Shown piece by piece: positions 40,202 to 46,277 of a DNA stretch of 46,277 nt. The DNA is from a virus. The notes below the pieces were generated by a model. The model made no database searches. It saw only the letters and a program-made list of their open reading frames with translations, and was not told the origin of the DNA. Numbering within the stretch: position 1 is the first letter of the stretch; the number at the start of each line of letters is the position of its first letter. A program made the position numbers and the translations under genes. The stretch is from positions 1 through 46,277 of IMG/VR virus record IMGVR_UViG_3300009509_000058. One strand, written 5' to 3'.

Positions 40202-40779
40202 CAGCTGGATACTTCGCTGCCATACAGGACTTATCGTTGACACCAGACCAAGAGCGCGAGCTGGAGAGCTATCTGCCTATGGTACGACGTATATGCAGGA
40301 GATTCTACAGAAGGAACAATAGCGCGTATTCATTACTAGATGATGATGACTTAATACAAATGGCGCTAGTACGCGTTGCTGGTGTCATAAAAGCCACATC
40401 AGAACCCAAATGTCTAGCATACTATATACAAGTAGTGACTAGAGCTTGTTTAGCGAGTATCAAAAATAGTACAGTATATGGATCAATCAATAATCATATG
40501 CCAATAGATAGCTCATTTGACATAGAGGCGCATGATGATATAGAGCGTGTGCACAATCGTATGTATGTCGATACATTACTGGAGTCTGTTAATAGCGATA
40601 TTAGTAAGAAGATACTATTGCATTATTATGGTATAGACACACCACAGCTGCGTAGTAAAGCGATTGGTGATATGCTCGGTATGAAAGAAGGCGCAACAAT
40701 AATACGACGTAACAGGAGTATTAATACTATAAGAGCTAAGATAGCGGAAGGAGAATTACCCACATGGGAGACGGAATAG
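40183..40779 (+). CDS. Sigma-70-family-like RNA polymerase sigma factor
   Basis: A 198-residue protein. A region-2-like part has YLPMVRRICRRFYRRNNSAY, LLDDDDLIQMALVRVAGVIK and YYIQVVTRACLASIKNS. A region-4-like C-terminal helix-turn-helix contains SKKILLHYYGIDTPQLRSKA, IGDMLGMKEGATIIRRNRS. This matches small phage sigma or sigma-like late regulators. It could direct host RNA polymerase to phage late promoters. The start at 40183 overlaps the GT gene end; a downstream start cannot be excluded. Confidence 0.75.
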   Translation: MAAKIIAAGYFAAIQDLSLTPDQERELESYLPMVRRICRRFYRRNNSAYSLLDDDDLIQMALVRVAGVIKATSEPKCLAYYIQVVTRACLASIKNSTVYGSINNHMPIDSSFDIEAHDDIERVHNRMYVDTLLESVNSDISKKILLHYYGIDTPQLRSKAIGDMLGMKEGATIIRRNRSINTIRAKIAEGELPTWETE

Positions 40780-41075
40780 ACAAGAACCAACTAGAGTTAC
40801 TAATGGACAGCTACCGACAACAAATAGAACTAAACACCAAACTCCTAGAGCGGCAATCGCAATTCGTGGAGAGACTGGACAACTCCACTAAAGCTCTAGT
40901 AGAGGCGATCCATACCCAGACCGAGAGTGTCCAGTCAGTGATAGCTACCGGAATAGCTCAGCTAGGCCAAAAGATCACCGAGGAACACGGCGCTATCAGT
41001 CTGAGGATATACATAGCACTAGGTGGTATGGTGAGTCTATTAGCTACACTGATTGCTATGTGGGTGATGTCATGA
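40764..41075 (+). CDS. Coiled-coil protein with C-terminal TM (XhlA/holin-accessory-like)
   Basis: A 103-residue protein with a long coiled coil (LELLMDSYRQQIELNTKLLE, RLDNSTKALVEAIHTQTESV) and a single C-terminal membrane helix (IYIALGGMVSLLATLIAMWV). This layout resembles XhlA-type hemolysin/holin-accessory proteins of Gram-positive phages. No endolysin is visible nearby, so a lysis role is tentative. It overlaps the sigma-like gene by 16 nt. Confidence 0.55.
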   Translation: MGDGIDKNQLELLMDSYRQQIELNTKLLERQSQFVERLDNSTKALVEAIHTQTESVQSVIATGIAQLGQKITEEHGAISLRIYIALGGMVSLLATLIAMWVMS

Positions 41076-41275
41076 CAGACTATAACGACATAATATGTAA
41101 ATGCGGGTATAAAGTAGAACTACATAGTATGGTAATAATAGATGATTCACATATAGGATCGTATTGGGTAGAGTGTGACCATTGTGGGCGTATGGGTCCT
41201 ACAGAGATATCGGCACGAGATGCGGTACGATCATACAATAACACTATGGAGGATGATAATGTCAATAGTAAATGA
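41072..41275 (+). CDS. Lar-like zinc-ribbon protein
   Basis: A 67-residue protein read from the ATG at 41072, which overlaps the preceding stop (ATGA). It has CKCGY, then WVECDHCGRMGPTEISARDA, then VRSYNN. This is the order C-x-C-G, V-x-C-x-x-C-G-x-x-G-P, D/E-A-x-x-x-x-N seen in Lar restriction-alleviation family proteins. Lar of Rac prophage modulates type I restriction; many phage relatives are untested. The zinc-ribbon fold is likely; the anti-restriction role is only by family. Confidence 0.65.
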   Translation: MTDYNDIICKCGYKVELHSMVIIDDSHIGSYWVECDHCGRMGPTEISARDAVRSYNNTMEDDNVNSK

Positions 41276-41846
41276 TTTCACCAGAGAGCTAGGTGATAAG
41301 TACCGTGAATACCTACGTGACGTATCGACCATGGCCCCGTCGATGCAGACACTAGGGCTACTACTGGAGCTATGCACCCCAGGATGCAAGGTACTAGATC
41401 TTGGCACCGGGTTTAGTTCGTATGTGTTGTATTATTATTCGATTCATCGTGATTTATATGTTTGTTCTGTAGATGATACTCAACAGTGGTTAGTCAAGTC
41501 TAAGAGCTATTGCGGGCTTAAGCTAGACGATATTGACACACGGCATGTATGGGATACATGGGATAGTTTTGTAAAATTTAGAACAACCAAATTTGATGTT
41601 GTGTTTATGGATCTTGGTACTACCCGACGACGGCCAGACTATTATGCTACAGTGCTTAGTAAGTTCTGTGATGAACGCACACTAATACTCTTTGACGACA
41701 TGCACAAGCGCCCACTACGAGACGCAGTAACCAAAGCCCTACGACCATATGACTATATCGATATTCCAGTGAAAGACCGTACTATAGATGAGTTTGGTAG
41801 ATACTGTAAACTAATATTTAGATTAAGACCAAAGGAGGCTGTATAA
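41259..41846 (+). CDS. SAM-dependent methyltransferase, second copy type
   Basis: A 195-residue protein from the ATG at 41259 (GGAGG 6 nt upstream). Motif I is CKVLDLGTGFSSYVLYYYS; a motif II-like acidic end is VCSVDDTQQWL; a motif IV-like block is FDVVFMDLGTTRRRPDYYAT; and TLILFDDMHKRPLRDA follows. The fold pattern matches small class I O-methyltransferases. It differs clearly from the enzyme at 35864-36454. Substrate unknown; glycan, small molecule or nucleotide are possible. Confidence 0.75.
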   Translation: MSIVNDFTRELGDKYREYLRDVSTMAPSMQTLGLLLELCTPGCKVLDLGTGFSSYVLYYYSIHRDLYVCSVDDTQQWLVKSKSYCGLKLDDIDTRHVWDTWDSFVKFRTTKFDVVFMDLGTTRRRPDYYATVLSKFCDERTLILFDDMHKRPLRDAVTKALRPYDYIDIPVKDRTIDEFGRYCKLIFRLRPKEAV

Positions 41847-41892
41847 TGTTCGGTAAAACAACAATACACATCACATAGAGATTGGTGATAAT

Positions 41893-42045
41893 ATGAAGGA
41901 TGTCCTGATTAAATATATTACTCATTTTTATGTTACCTATGGGTCTCCAGCAGAGATAGGCTCAGGTATATCAGGAATATTCAAAGAAATATTGAAAAAC
42001 GCTAAGTCAGCAAGTAAGCTATGGAGGTTAGGGTCAGATGGGTAA
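41893..42045 (+). CDS. Small protein, 50 aa
   Basis: A 50-residue frame (MKDVLIKYITHFYVTYGSPA...) with a hydrophobic N-terminal helix and a basic C-terminus (KNAKSASKLWRLGSDG). It has only a weak ribosome site, and its end overlaps the next gene's start. It fills the gap between the methyltransferase and the ribbon-helix-helix gene. Plausible but not certain. Confidence 0.4.
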   Translation: MKDVLIKYITHFYVTYGSPAEIGSGISGIFKEILKNAKSASKLWRLGSDG

Positions 42046-42550
42046 ATTCACCAACGAACCTCGACTACACCCGGCCTCAGACGCAAAGAATGCCAGCGCG
42101 AAATTCCAGGTAAGAATGTCCCCAGACTGGCTACACCAGATTGACGTGATAGTGAAATCTCACAAATACCCATATGTCAGTCGTGGCGAAGTCGCCCGCG
42201 ATGCAATCTACCGACACCTCATCTGGCTAGAGGAGTTCGCCATACCCAAGGACTCGATCCTCCACAAGATCCAGGCTATGACCGACATGCTTGAAGAGCA
42301 GAAGATCCAGCAGGGATTCGAGAAAGTCATGGCTAACCTAGAGGAGAGAGTAGCGTACTTCGGTCAAAAAGGAGCTCGTGGAGAGGCAGTCAAGTGCGTA
42401 CTACGAGTCCTAGGCTATGTCGACGAGATGCGTGAAGGCCACTGGAAAGACCAATTCGCCAAGGAGATCAAAGACCGCTATGCAGGACTGCTGAAATGCT
42501 CTCCCAGAGTGAGCTTAATGAACCGGGGTAGCTCGGAGGAGGATGAGTGA
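42038..42550 (+). CDS. Ribbon-helix-helix-like DNA-binding protein
   Basis: A 170-residue protein whose N-terminal part contains KFQVRMSPDWLHQIDVIVKS, then YVSRGEVARDAIYRHLIWLE. This is the strand, helix, helix pattern of ribbon-helix-helix (Arc/MetJ/CopG-like) regulators. A helical C-terminal part follows (ILHKIQAMTDMLEEQKIQQG, VMANLEERVAYFGQ). The start has GGAGG upstream inside the previous frame. It precedes the CPPD/CxxCW array and helicase and may control this early-type block. Confidence 0.65.
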   Translation: MGKFTNEPRLHPASDAKNASAKFQVRMSPDWLHQIDVIVKSHKYPYVSRGEVARDAIYRHLIWLEEFAIPKDSILHKIQAMTDMLEEQKIQQGFEKVMANLEERVAYFGQKGARGEAVKCVLRVLGYVDEMREGHWKDQFAKEIKDRYAGLLKCSPRVSLMNRGSSEEDE

Positions 42551-42923
42551 CCGAGAGATCATAGAGTATTTACTAGGCAGTATAGGCAAGAGTCAGCATA
42601 TAGTACCATGTCCGCCAGATGCTATACACAACGTCAGTGAGTTCTGTCAGACGTACAGTGTCTATAGTGATGGGTGTGGTAGATGCTGGGGGGATTTTTT
42701 AGATAACCGTAATGGAGGAGTATGTGCCATGATGACTAAAGATGCAGTAATTAATCTGTTGATAAATCTGGTAAATGAATGTAGTCATGATGATTGTCCG
42801 CCGGATGCTGATGATATATCCATTCCGGACTGCGCTAGACGTGAATGTGTAGAGTGCTGGCAGGACTTTGCCTTTAACCGACGCAAGATGTACAAACCAC
42901 CAAAGAAGGATGATGATCAATGA
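42543..42923 (+). CDS. CPPD/CxxCW Cys-rich protein with two modules
   Basis: A 126-residue protein containing two copies of a module. The first ends CPPDAIHNVSEFCQ..., CGRCWGDFLDNR. The second begins after TKDAVINLLINLV and has CPPDADDISIPDC and CVECWQDFAFNR. Each copy has an N-terminal helix, CPPD, a variable loop, C and C-x-x-C-W-x-D-F, very likely a zinc site. Four single-module relatives follow in adjacent genes. I recall similar small CxxCW proteins in Firmicutes phages, without a known function. Confidence 0.75.
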   Translation: MSDREIIEYLLGSIGKSQHIVPCPPDAIHNVSEFCQTYSVYSDGCGRCWGDFLDNRNGGVCAMMTKDAVINLLINLVNECSHDDCPPDADDISIPDCARRECVECWQDFAFNRRKMYKPPKKDDDQ

Positions 42924-43105
42924 CACAGCAAGAGCATATAGAGGCGGCTTTGGAGCACCTAGCGCAGACAGACCAGTGCCCACCTGACGGACAAACAGTA
43001 TCAACTCAGGAGTGCTTATTAGTTACTTGTGCTGGTTGCTGGGGACGCTTCATATTTGGTAGTGATAGTAGTGATGATATAATTAAGGAGGAGTGTGATC
43101 AATGA
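42920..43105 (+). CDS. CPPD/CxxCW Cys-rich protein, copy 2
   Basis: A 61-residue single-module member (EHIEAALEHLAQTDQCPPDG, TQECLLVTCAGCWGRFIF). The ATG overlaps the previous stop in ATGA. It retains the CPPD and CAGCW elements while the loop is shorter than in copy 1. It has an acidic end (DSSDDIIKEECDQ). Confidence 0.72.
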   Translation: MTQQEHIEAALEHLAQTDQCPPDGQTVSTQECLLVTCAGCWGRFIFGSDSSDDIIKEECDQ

Positions 43106-43278
43106 CACAACAACCAACACCAGAACAACTAATACTATCCATAAAGGGTTATGATTGCCCTCCAGGACGCCGTGATAAGTGTCACGAATACGATAATTGT
43201 GATGAGTGTTGGATATATTACATTGCATGGGAGTATGAATTGAATACAAAAGTACATAGAGAGGATAGTGATCAATGA
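43102..43278 (+). CDS. CPPG/CxxCW Cys-rich protein, copy 3
   Basis: A 58-residue member with DCPPGRRDKCHEYDNCDECW and a following aromatic helix (IYYIAWEYEL). It starts with ATG at 43102, overlapping the copy 2 stop, and ends with TGA at 43276-43278. It has the shortest loop between CPP and the C-x-x-C-W element. The D of CPPD is replaced by G, so that residue is not strictly required for the family. Confidence 0.7.
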   Translation: MTQQPTPEQLILSIKGYDCPPGRRDKCHEYDNCDECWIYYIAWEYELNTKVHREDSDQ

Positions 43279-43511
43279 CAAAACGTGAAATAATAGAAAT
43301 ACTAATATCACACACTGGAGTTACCGGGTTTTCAAGATTATGTCCACCAGATAGAAAAGTAACTAATGACTATAGTGTTTTTCACGACTATGTGAAAGGC
43401 ATACGTGAATGTAAATTGACCAGTAATGAAAAAGACCAGGTAACTTGCTATAAATGCTGGGTAGATTTCGTAGACAACAGAAGTAGGAACTATAAGCACA
43501 AAATACTATAG
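43275..43511 (+). CDS. CPPD/CxxCW Cys-rich protein, copy 4
   Basis: A 78-residue member (MTKREIIEILISHTGVTGFS, LCPPDRKVTNDYSVFHDY, then IRECKLTSNEKDQVTCYKCW, VDFVDNR). The loop is the longest of the array. Its end, KCWVDFVDNRSRNYKH, is very close to the first module's CWGDFLDNR, suggesting close relationship. It overlaps copy 3 in ATGA. Confidence 0.72.
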   Translation: MTKREIIEILISHTGVTGFSRLCPPDRKVTNDYSVFHDYVKGIRECKLTSNEKDQVTCYKCWVDFVDNRSRNYKHKIL

Positions 43512-43523
43512 GAGTGCATAGAA

Positions 43524-43700
43524 ATGACTAAAAAAGATCTAATAGACGCAATAATAGAGGCTAAACCGGATTGGTCCTCAGGATCATGTCCTCCAGACAA
43601 CGGAGAAGGTGATGGGTATTCCTGTGGGACCTATAATAGCTGTACACAGTGTTGGGAAGATTTCCTAACCACTAGACATAAGGTATATAAACCAGAATGA
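43524..43700 (+). CDS. CPPD/CxxCW Cys-rich protein, copy 5
   Basis: A 58-residue member (TKKDLIDAIIEAKPDWSSGS, CPPDNGEGDGYSCG, SCTQCWEDFLTTRHKVYKP). The ATG at 43524 follows GGAGTG by 7 nt. Its stop overlaps the helicase start (ATGA). The end VYKP resembles the MYKP of the second module of copy 1. It is the last unit of the array. Confidence 0.72.
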   Translation: MTKKDLIDAIIEAKPDWSSGSCPPDNGEGDGYSCGTYNSCTQCWEDFLTTRHKVYKPE

Positions 43701-45282
43701 TTCACACATTACCTAAACCAACAGACCTCGGCCTACCACCGAAATTCACCTCGTGGCGTAGTGGCCAGGTCCGGGCTATACTGGACACCATCGACTACCA
43801 ACAACGCTTCTTCACTCAGATCCAGCCTACAGGCTCAGGTAAGTCCCTGTGCTATGTCACTACAGCGATACTGAAAGGCTGCCGAACGCTCATCCTAACC
43901 TCCCTGAAAGGCCTACAGGAACAGTTAGTCGCTGATTTCGGATCATCACCAGGTATAGCCAAGGTAATGGGTAAGTCATCCTATACCTGTCCAAAGACCG
44001 AAACCTCATGCGAATGGGCACCGTGCAACTTCGGCACGTACTGTAGAAACAAAAAAGAAGGTGGATGCCCTTACTATGACGCTATACGCATAGCTACCAG
44101 ATCCCAGATAGTCGTGACCAACTACGCATTCTGGCACGCCAATGCCGCTGACAGACTAGGTGAGTTCGACCTATTGGTGTGTGACGAAGCCCACAATGCA
44201 GTAAATCATCTAGTCGATAGTCTATCACTCCGAGTAACACGAAAATCCTCACTAACACTGGTATTCAATGGCCAGCACCAGGCGATAACCTCTGGGACTG
44301 GGTACGTAACGCTCACAATCGCCTTGATGATCTGATCAAATGCAAGATCGCAGAGTATAATGGCAAGGTACGTGGTATCACTAGCGAAACATTCAAAAAG
44401 TACCACGCACTAAAGACCAGACTAAAGACACTCACAGCACAAATGCCAGACCAGTGGGTTACCGAGTACTTCTCAGACTATATCACCTACGACCCGCTAT
44501 GGCCCCCGGAGTTCTCAGAAAAGCTACTGTTTCGGGATATACCGATGATCCTACTCACGTCCGCTACCATGGGTGCTAGCACACTACGAATGCTTGGAGT
44601 GCCTATAGTCGGCTCCAAGACCATAGAGTACCCATCGTACTTTCCGGTTCAGCGACGTCCTGTGTACTACATACCTACCACCCGTGTGGATTTCAGAATC
44701 ACCAACCTCGGCTATTCACTATGGTGTAACCGTATAGACCAAATCATTGGTCCACGGCTAGATCGCAAAGGCATCATACACACTGTTAGCTATGATCGCA
44801 AAAACCGCATTACCAATGTCAGCGAATACTCTCAGTACTTCTATACTCACAAGACCCGTGATATGCTAGCGTCGCTCAGGAGGTTTAGGTCTGCCAACCC
44901 CCCAGCCATTCTGTGCTCACCGTCAGTGGTCACTGGCTGGGATTTCCCCTACCAGCAATGCGAATACCAGATCATAGGTAAAATACCATTCCCAGATGCT
45001 AGGCGTAAAGTCGATAAGGCTCGGCGTGAAAAGGACCCTGACTACTCGTGTTGCATGGCGATGCAGAATCTCGTACAGACATGTGGTAGGGGTATGAGGT
45101 ACCCAGATGATCAGTGCGAGAACATGATTATTGATGATCATTTTGTGTGGTTCGTGAGAAAGTACGCTAAGTACGCGCCTCAGTGGTGGTTGAATGCGGT
45201 TCAGACAGTGAAGACTATACCGGAACCACCAGAGAGACTAATTGATTGTAACTGTAATAGTGTTATTGGAGGATTATTATGA
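43697..45282 (+). CDS. XPD/DinG-type superfamily 2 helicase, apparently frameshifted
   Basis: Two adjacent frames together make one helicase of about 528 residues. The first (43697-44335 frame) has Walker A QPTGSGKSLCYV, an Fe-S-type cysteine cluster (YTCPKTETSCEW, CNFGTYCRNKKEGGCPYYDA) and the DEAH box LLVCDEAHNA. The second frame, open from 44221 to TGA at 45280-45282, has LLTSATM (motif III), SPSVVTGWDFPYQQCEY and motif VI QTCGRGMRYPDDQC. The frames meet around 44221-44270; an AAAA run at 44242-44245 would allow a -1 slip from CGA AAA to AAA ATC. The fusion restores a continuous sequence (NTGIQWPAPGDNLWDWV after the join). A real frameshift mutation, programmed slippage or a sequencing indel are all possible. 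Probable role: DNA unwinding in replication or repair. Confidence 0.82.
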
Positions 45283-45419
45283 AAAATTACAGAAAACACA
45301 AATACTGGTCATGGTCAAGGTCAAAGTCAGGGTCAGGGTCAAGGTCATGGTCATTGTCAATGTCATGGTCAGGGTCATGGTCAGGGTCATGGTCAAGGTC
45401 AATGTCAGGGTCAATATAG
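45279..45419 (+). CDS. Small protein of alternating X-Ser dipeptides
   Basis: A 46-residue protein: MKNYRKHKY, then 18 dipeptides in which every second residue is Ser (WSWSRSKSGSGSRSWSLSMS continuing in the same way), ending I. GGAGG lies 6 nt before the ATG, and the ATG overlaps the helicase TGA. All 18 Ser codons are TCA, and the partner codons are mostly TGG, AGG, GGG and ATG, so the DNA is a hexamer repeat. Basic and aromatic residues alternate with Ser. It may be a nucleic-acid- or membrane-binding peptide, or a slippage-prone nonfunctional gene. Unknown. Confidence 0.6.
   Translation: MKNYRKHKYWSWSRSKSGSGSRSWSLSMSWSGSWSGSWSRSMSGSI
45306..45413 (+). repeat. Hexamer (GGTCAN-type) tandem repeat
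   Basis: About 18 tandem degenerate copies of the hexamer TGGTCA/GGGTCA/AGGTCA. All three forward frames are open through it; only the X-Ser frame has a ribosome site. The other frames would read Gly-Gln/Gly-His or Val-Lys/Val-Arg repeats and have no good start. Confidence 0.85.
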
Positions 45420-45470
45420 TGCGCCACGGCGCGTATTACTAACAACCCATATCACAAGGAGGAGTTATCA

Positions 45471-46271
45471 ATGGGTGTATCATTAAAGCCAAGTGAAGCA
45501 GTAGAAGGCGGTGGATTTCTGGACGATGTTGATGTAAAAGTAGCCGAGTCTAGGTTTGCTATGTTTGATTATGGCGGATCTAGGCAACCAGTACCAGCAA
45601 TATGCTTTAAGCTCGATCATATGGACGGGTCAGAACCCATAGCACAGTACTGGTCTGTAGGTAAAGCCACAGACTGGATGCCCAGCGACGATGGCAAAGA
45701 GTTAGTGCCTATAGGTAAAGCAACACAGCTGGTCAATAGCTCAAATGGAATGTTACTTTTAGCATCAATCATTAATGCCGGGTTTCCTGAGAGTAAGCTC
45801 GGTGACGATATCTCAGTGTTCGACGGTATGGAGATCCATATTAACAGGATAGCGGCTCCAGTACGCAAAGGTCTGAAACAGAAAGATGATCAAACTATAC
45901 TCACAGTCACCAAGATCCATAAGCTACCATGGGATAGTGCACCGGCGAAAGGCAAAGCAACCACAGCAGCGAGTAAGGGCAAAAGCGGAAGCAAAGGTGG
46001 TGGTGGCAGTAAGTCCAAGCCAGCAGCCACAGCAGCCGCTACCGATATCGATGCAGTAGCCACTGAGTTCATACTCACTGTACTCTCAGACGCAGACCTG
46101 ATGAAAGATTTCCCTGATGGATTACCAAAAGCCAAGCTAGCACCGGAGACGTTCGCTAGACTGAAATCAGATGATCCTAACCGATCATCTCTGCTAAAGA
46201 GAGTATTCGAGGATGATTTTCTGAATAGCGGTCCGTGGACTTACGCTGGCGGTAAGCTCACACTAGGATAA
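45471..46271 (+). CDS. Conserved-looking phage protein, unknown (Gly/Ser/Lys hinge)
   Basis: A 266-residue protein. Residues 1-155 form a globular part (LKPSEAVEGGGFLDDVDVKV, ESRFAMFDYGGSRQPVPAIC, QYWSVGKATDWMPSDDGKEL, LLLASIINAGFPESKL, VFDGMEIHINRIAAPVRKG). A low-complexity Gly/Ser/Lys/Ala hinge follows (about 160-190). The C-terminal 75-residue domain (EFILTVLSDADLMKDFPDGL, PNRSSLLKRVFEDDFLNS) looks like a winged helix. This layout suggests a single-strand or nucleic-acid-binding replication accessory, but I cannot name a family. It has a strong AGGAGG start. It is the last gene in the window. Confidence 0.65.
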   Translation: MGVSLKPSEAVEGGGFLDDVDVKVAESRFAMFDYGGSRQPVPAICFKLDHMDGSEPIAQYWSVGKATDWMPSDDGKELVPIGKATQLVNSSNGMLLLASIINAGFPESKLGDDISVFDGMEIHINRIAAPVRKGLKQKDDQTILTVTKIHKLPWDSAPAKGKATTAASKGKSGSKGGGGSKSKPAATAAATDIDAVATEFILTVLSDADLMKDFPDGLPKAKLAPETFARLKSDDPNRSSLLKRVFEDDFLNSGPWTYAGGKLTLG

Positions 46272-46277
46272 ATACTG

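Noticed and set aside
41846-41879. Ten-codon frame starting MFGKTTIHIT
   Set aside because: Too short to support as a gene, although an AGG-type site precedes it.
45283-45480. Gly-Gln/Gly-His frame through the hexamer repeat, continuing the helicase frame past its stop
   Set aside because: It has no start codon of its own and would require readthrough of TGA; the X-Ser frame has the ribosome site.
1-46277. Stop-codon reassignment, suggested by many TAG and TGA ends
   Set aside because: TAG, TAA and TGA all end genes at expected, often overlapping, positions; the one internal TAA affects a single accessory gene.

Overview
The window looks like roughly 46 kb of a tailed double-stranded DNA phage, or prophage, with a long non-contractile tail. 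From 5.1 to 32.2 kb the genes run in almost exactly lambda order: terminase small and large subunits, gpW-like connector, portal, S49 protease with a nested scaffold start, gpD-like decoration protein, gpE-like capsid, gpZ-like, gpFII-like, tail terminator, major tail protein, G/G-T chaperone pair with a -1 slippery site, tape measure, then tip and fibre genes. No integrase, polymerase, tRNA or rRNA gene was seen. Strong AGGAGG-type ribosome sites and small CxxCW proteins resembling ones I recall from Firmicutes phages hint at a Gram-positive host, but the host is not established.

Layout. (1) 0.1-5.0 kb, minus strand: small accessory genes, including a Thg1-like tRNA-His guanylyltransferase relative, a Cro/XRE-type regulator, a three-member paralogous family (one copy broken by an in-frame TAA) and a pair of CPWC proteins. 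They flank a noncoding island at 3.7-4.13 kb packed with TGCAAC repeats. (2) 5.0-5.14 kb: divergent control region with three palindromes. (3) 5.14-19.8 kb: packaging, head and neck genes. (4) 19.8-32.2 kb: tail genes. (5) 32.5-42.0 kb: four recognisable glycosyltransferases, two SAM methyltransferases, a sigma-like protein and many small Cys-rich or membrane proteins. (6) 42.0-46.3 kb: a ribbon-helix-helix-like protein, a tandem array of six CPPD/CxxCW modules in five genes, a frameshifted XPD/DinG-type helicase, a tiny gene encoding alternating X-Ser dipeptides, and a conserved-looking protein of unknown role.

The most interesting proposal concerns virion mucins. Four virion genes (15184-18006, 23202-26729, 27286-28974, 29073-32216) carry mucin-like tracts made almost entirely of Ser and Thr, about 1,300 residues in total. 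These separate lectin-like beta-sandwich modules: one LamG-like domain and six copies of another module. Their codons are freely shuffled among synonyms, which suggests selection on the Ser/Thr protein sequence rather than simple DNA repeat expansion. The cassette directly downstream encodes glycosyltransferases. One of them (39167-40201) has a D-x-H-C motif and a GGGEN motif that resemble eukaryotic polypeptide GalNAc-transferases, the enzymes that start mucin O-glycosylation. I infer a self-contained phage mucin system: glycan-acceptor stalks on neck and tail fibres, carrying carbohydrate-binding heads, decorated by phage enzymes. This is a hypothesis from motifs and gene neighbourhood, not a demonstrated activity.
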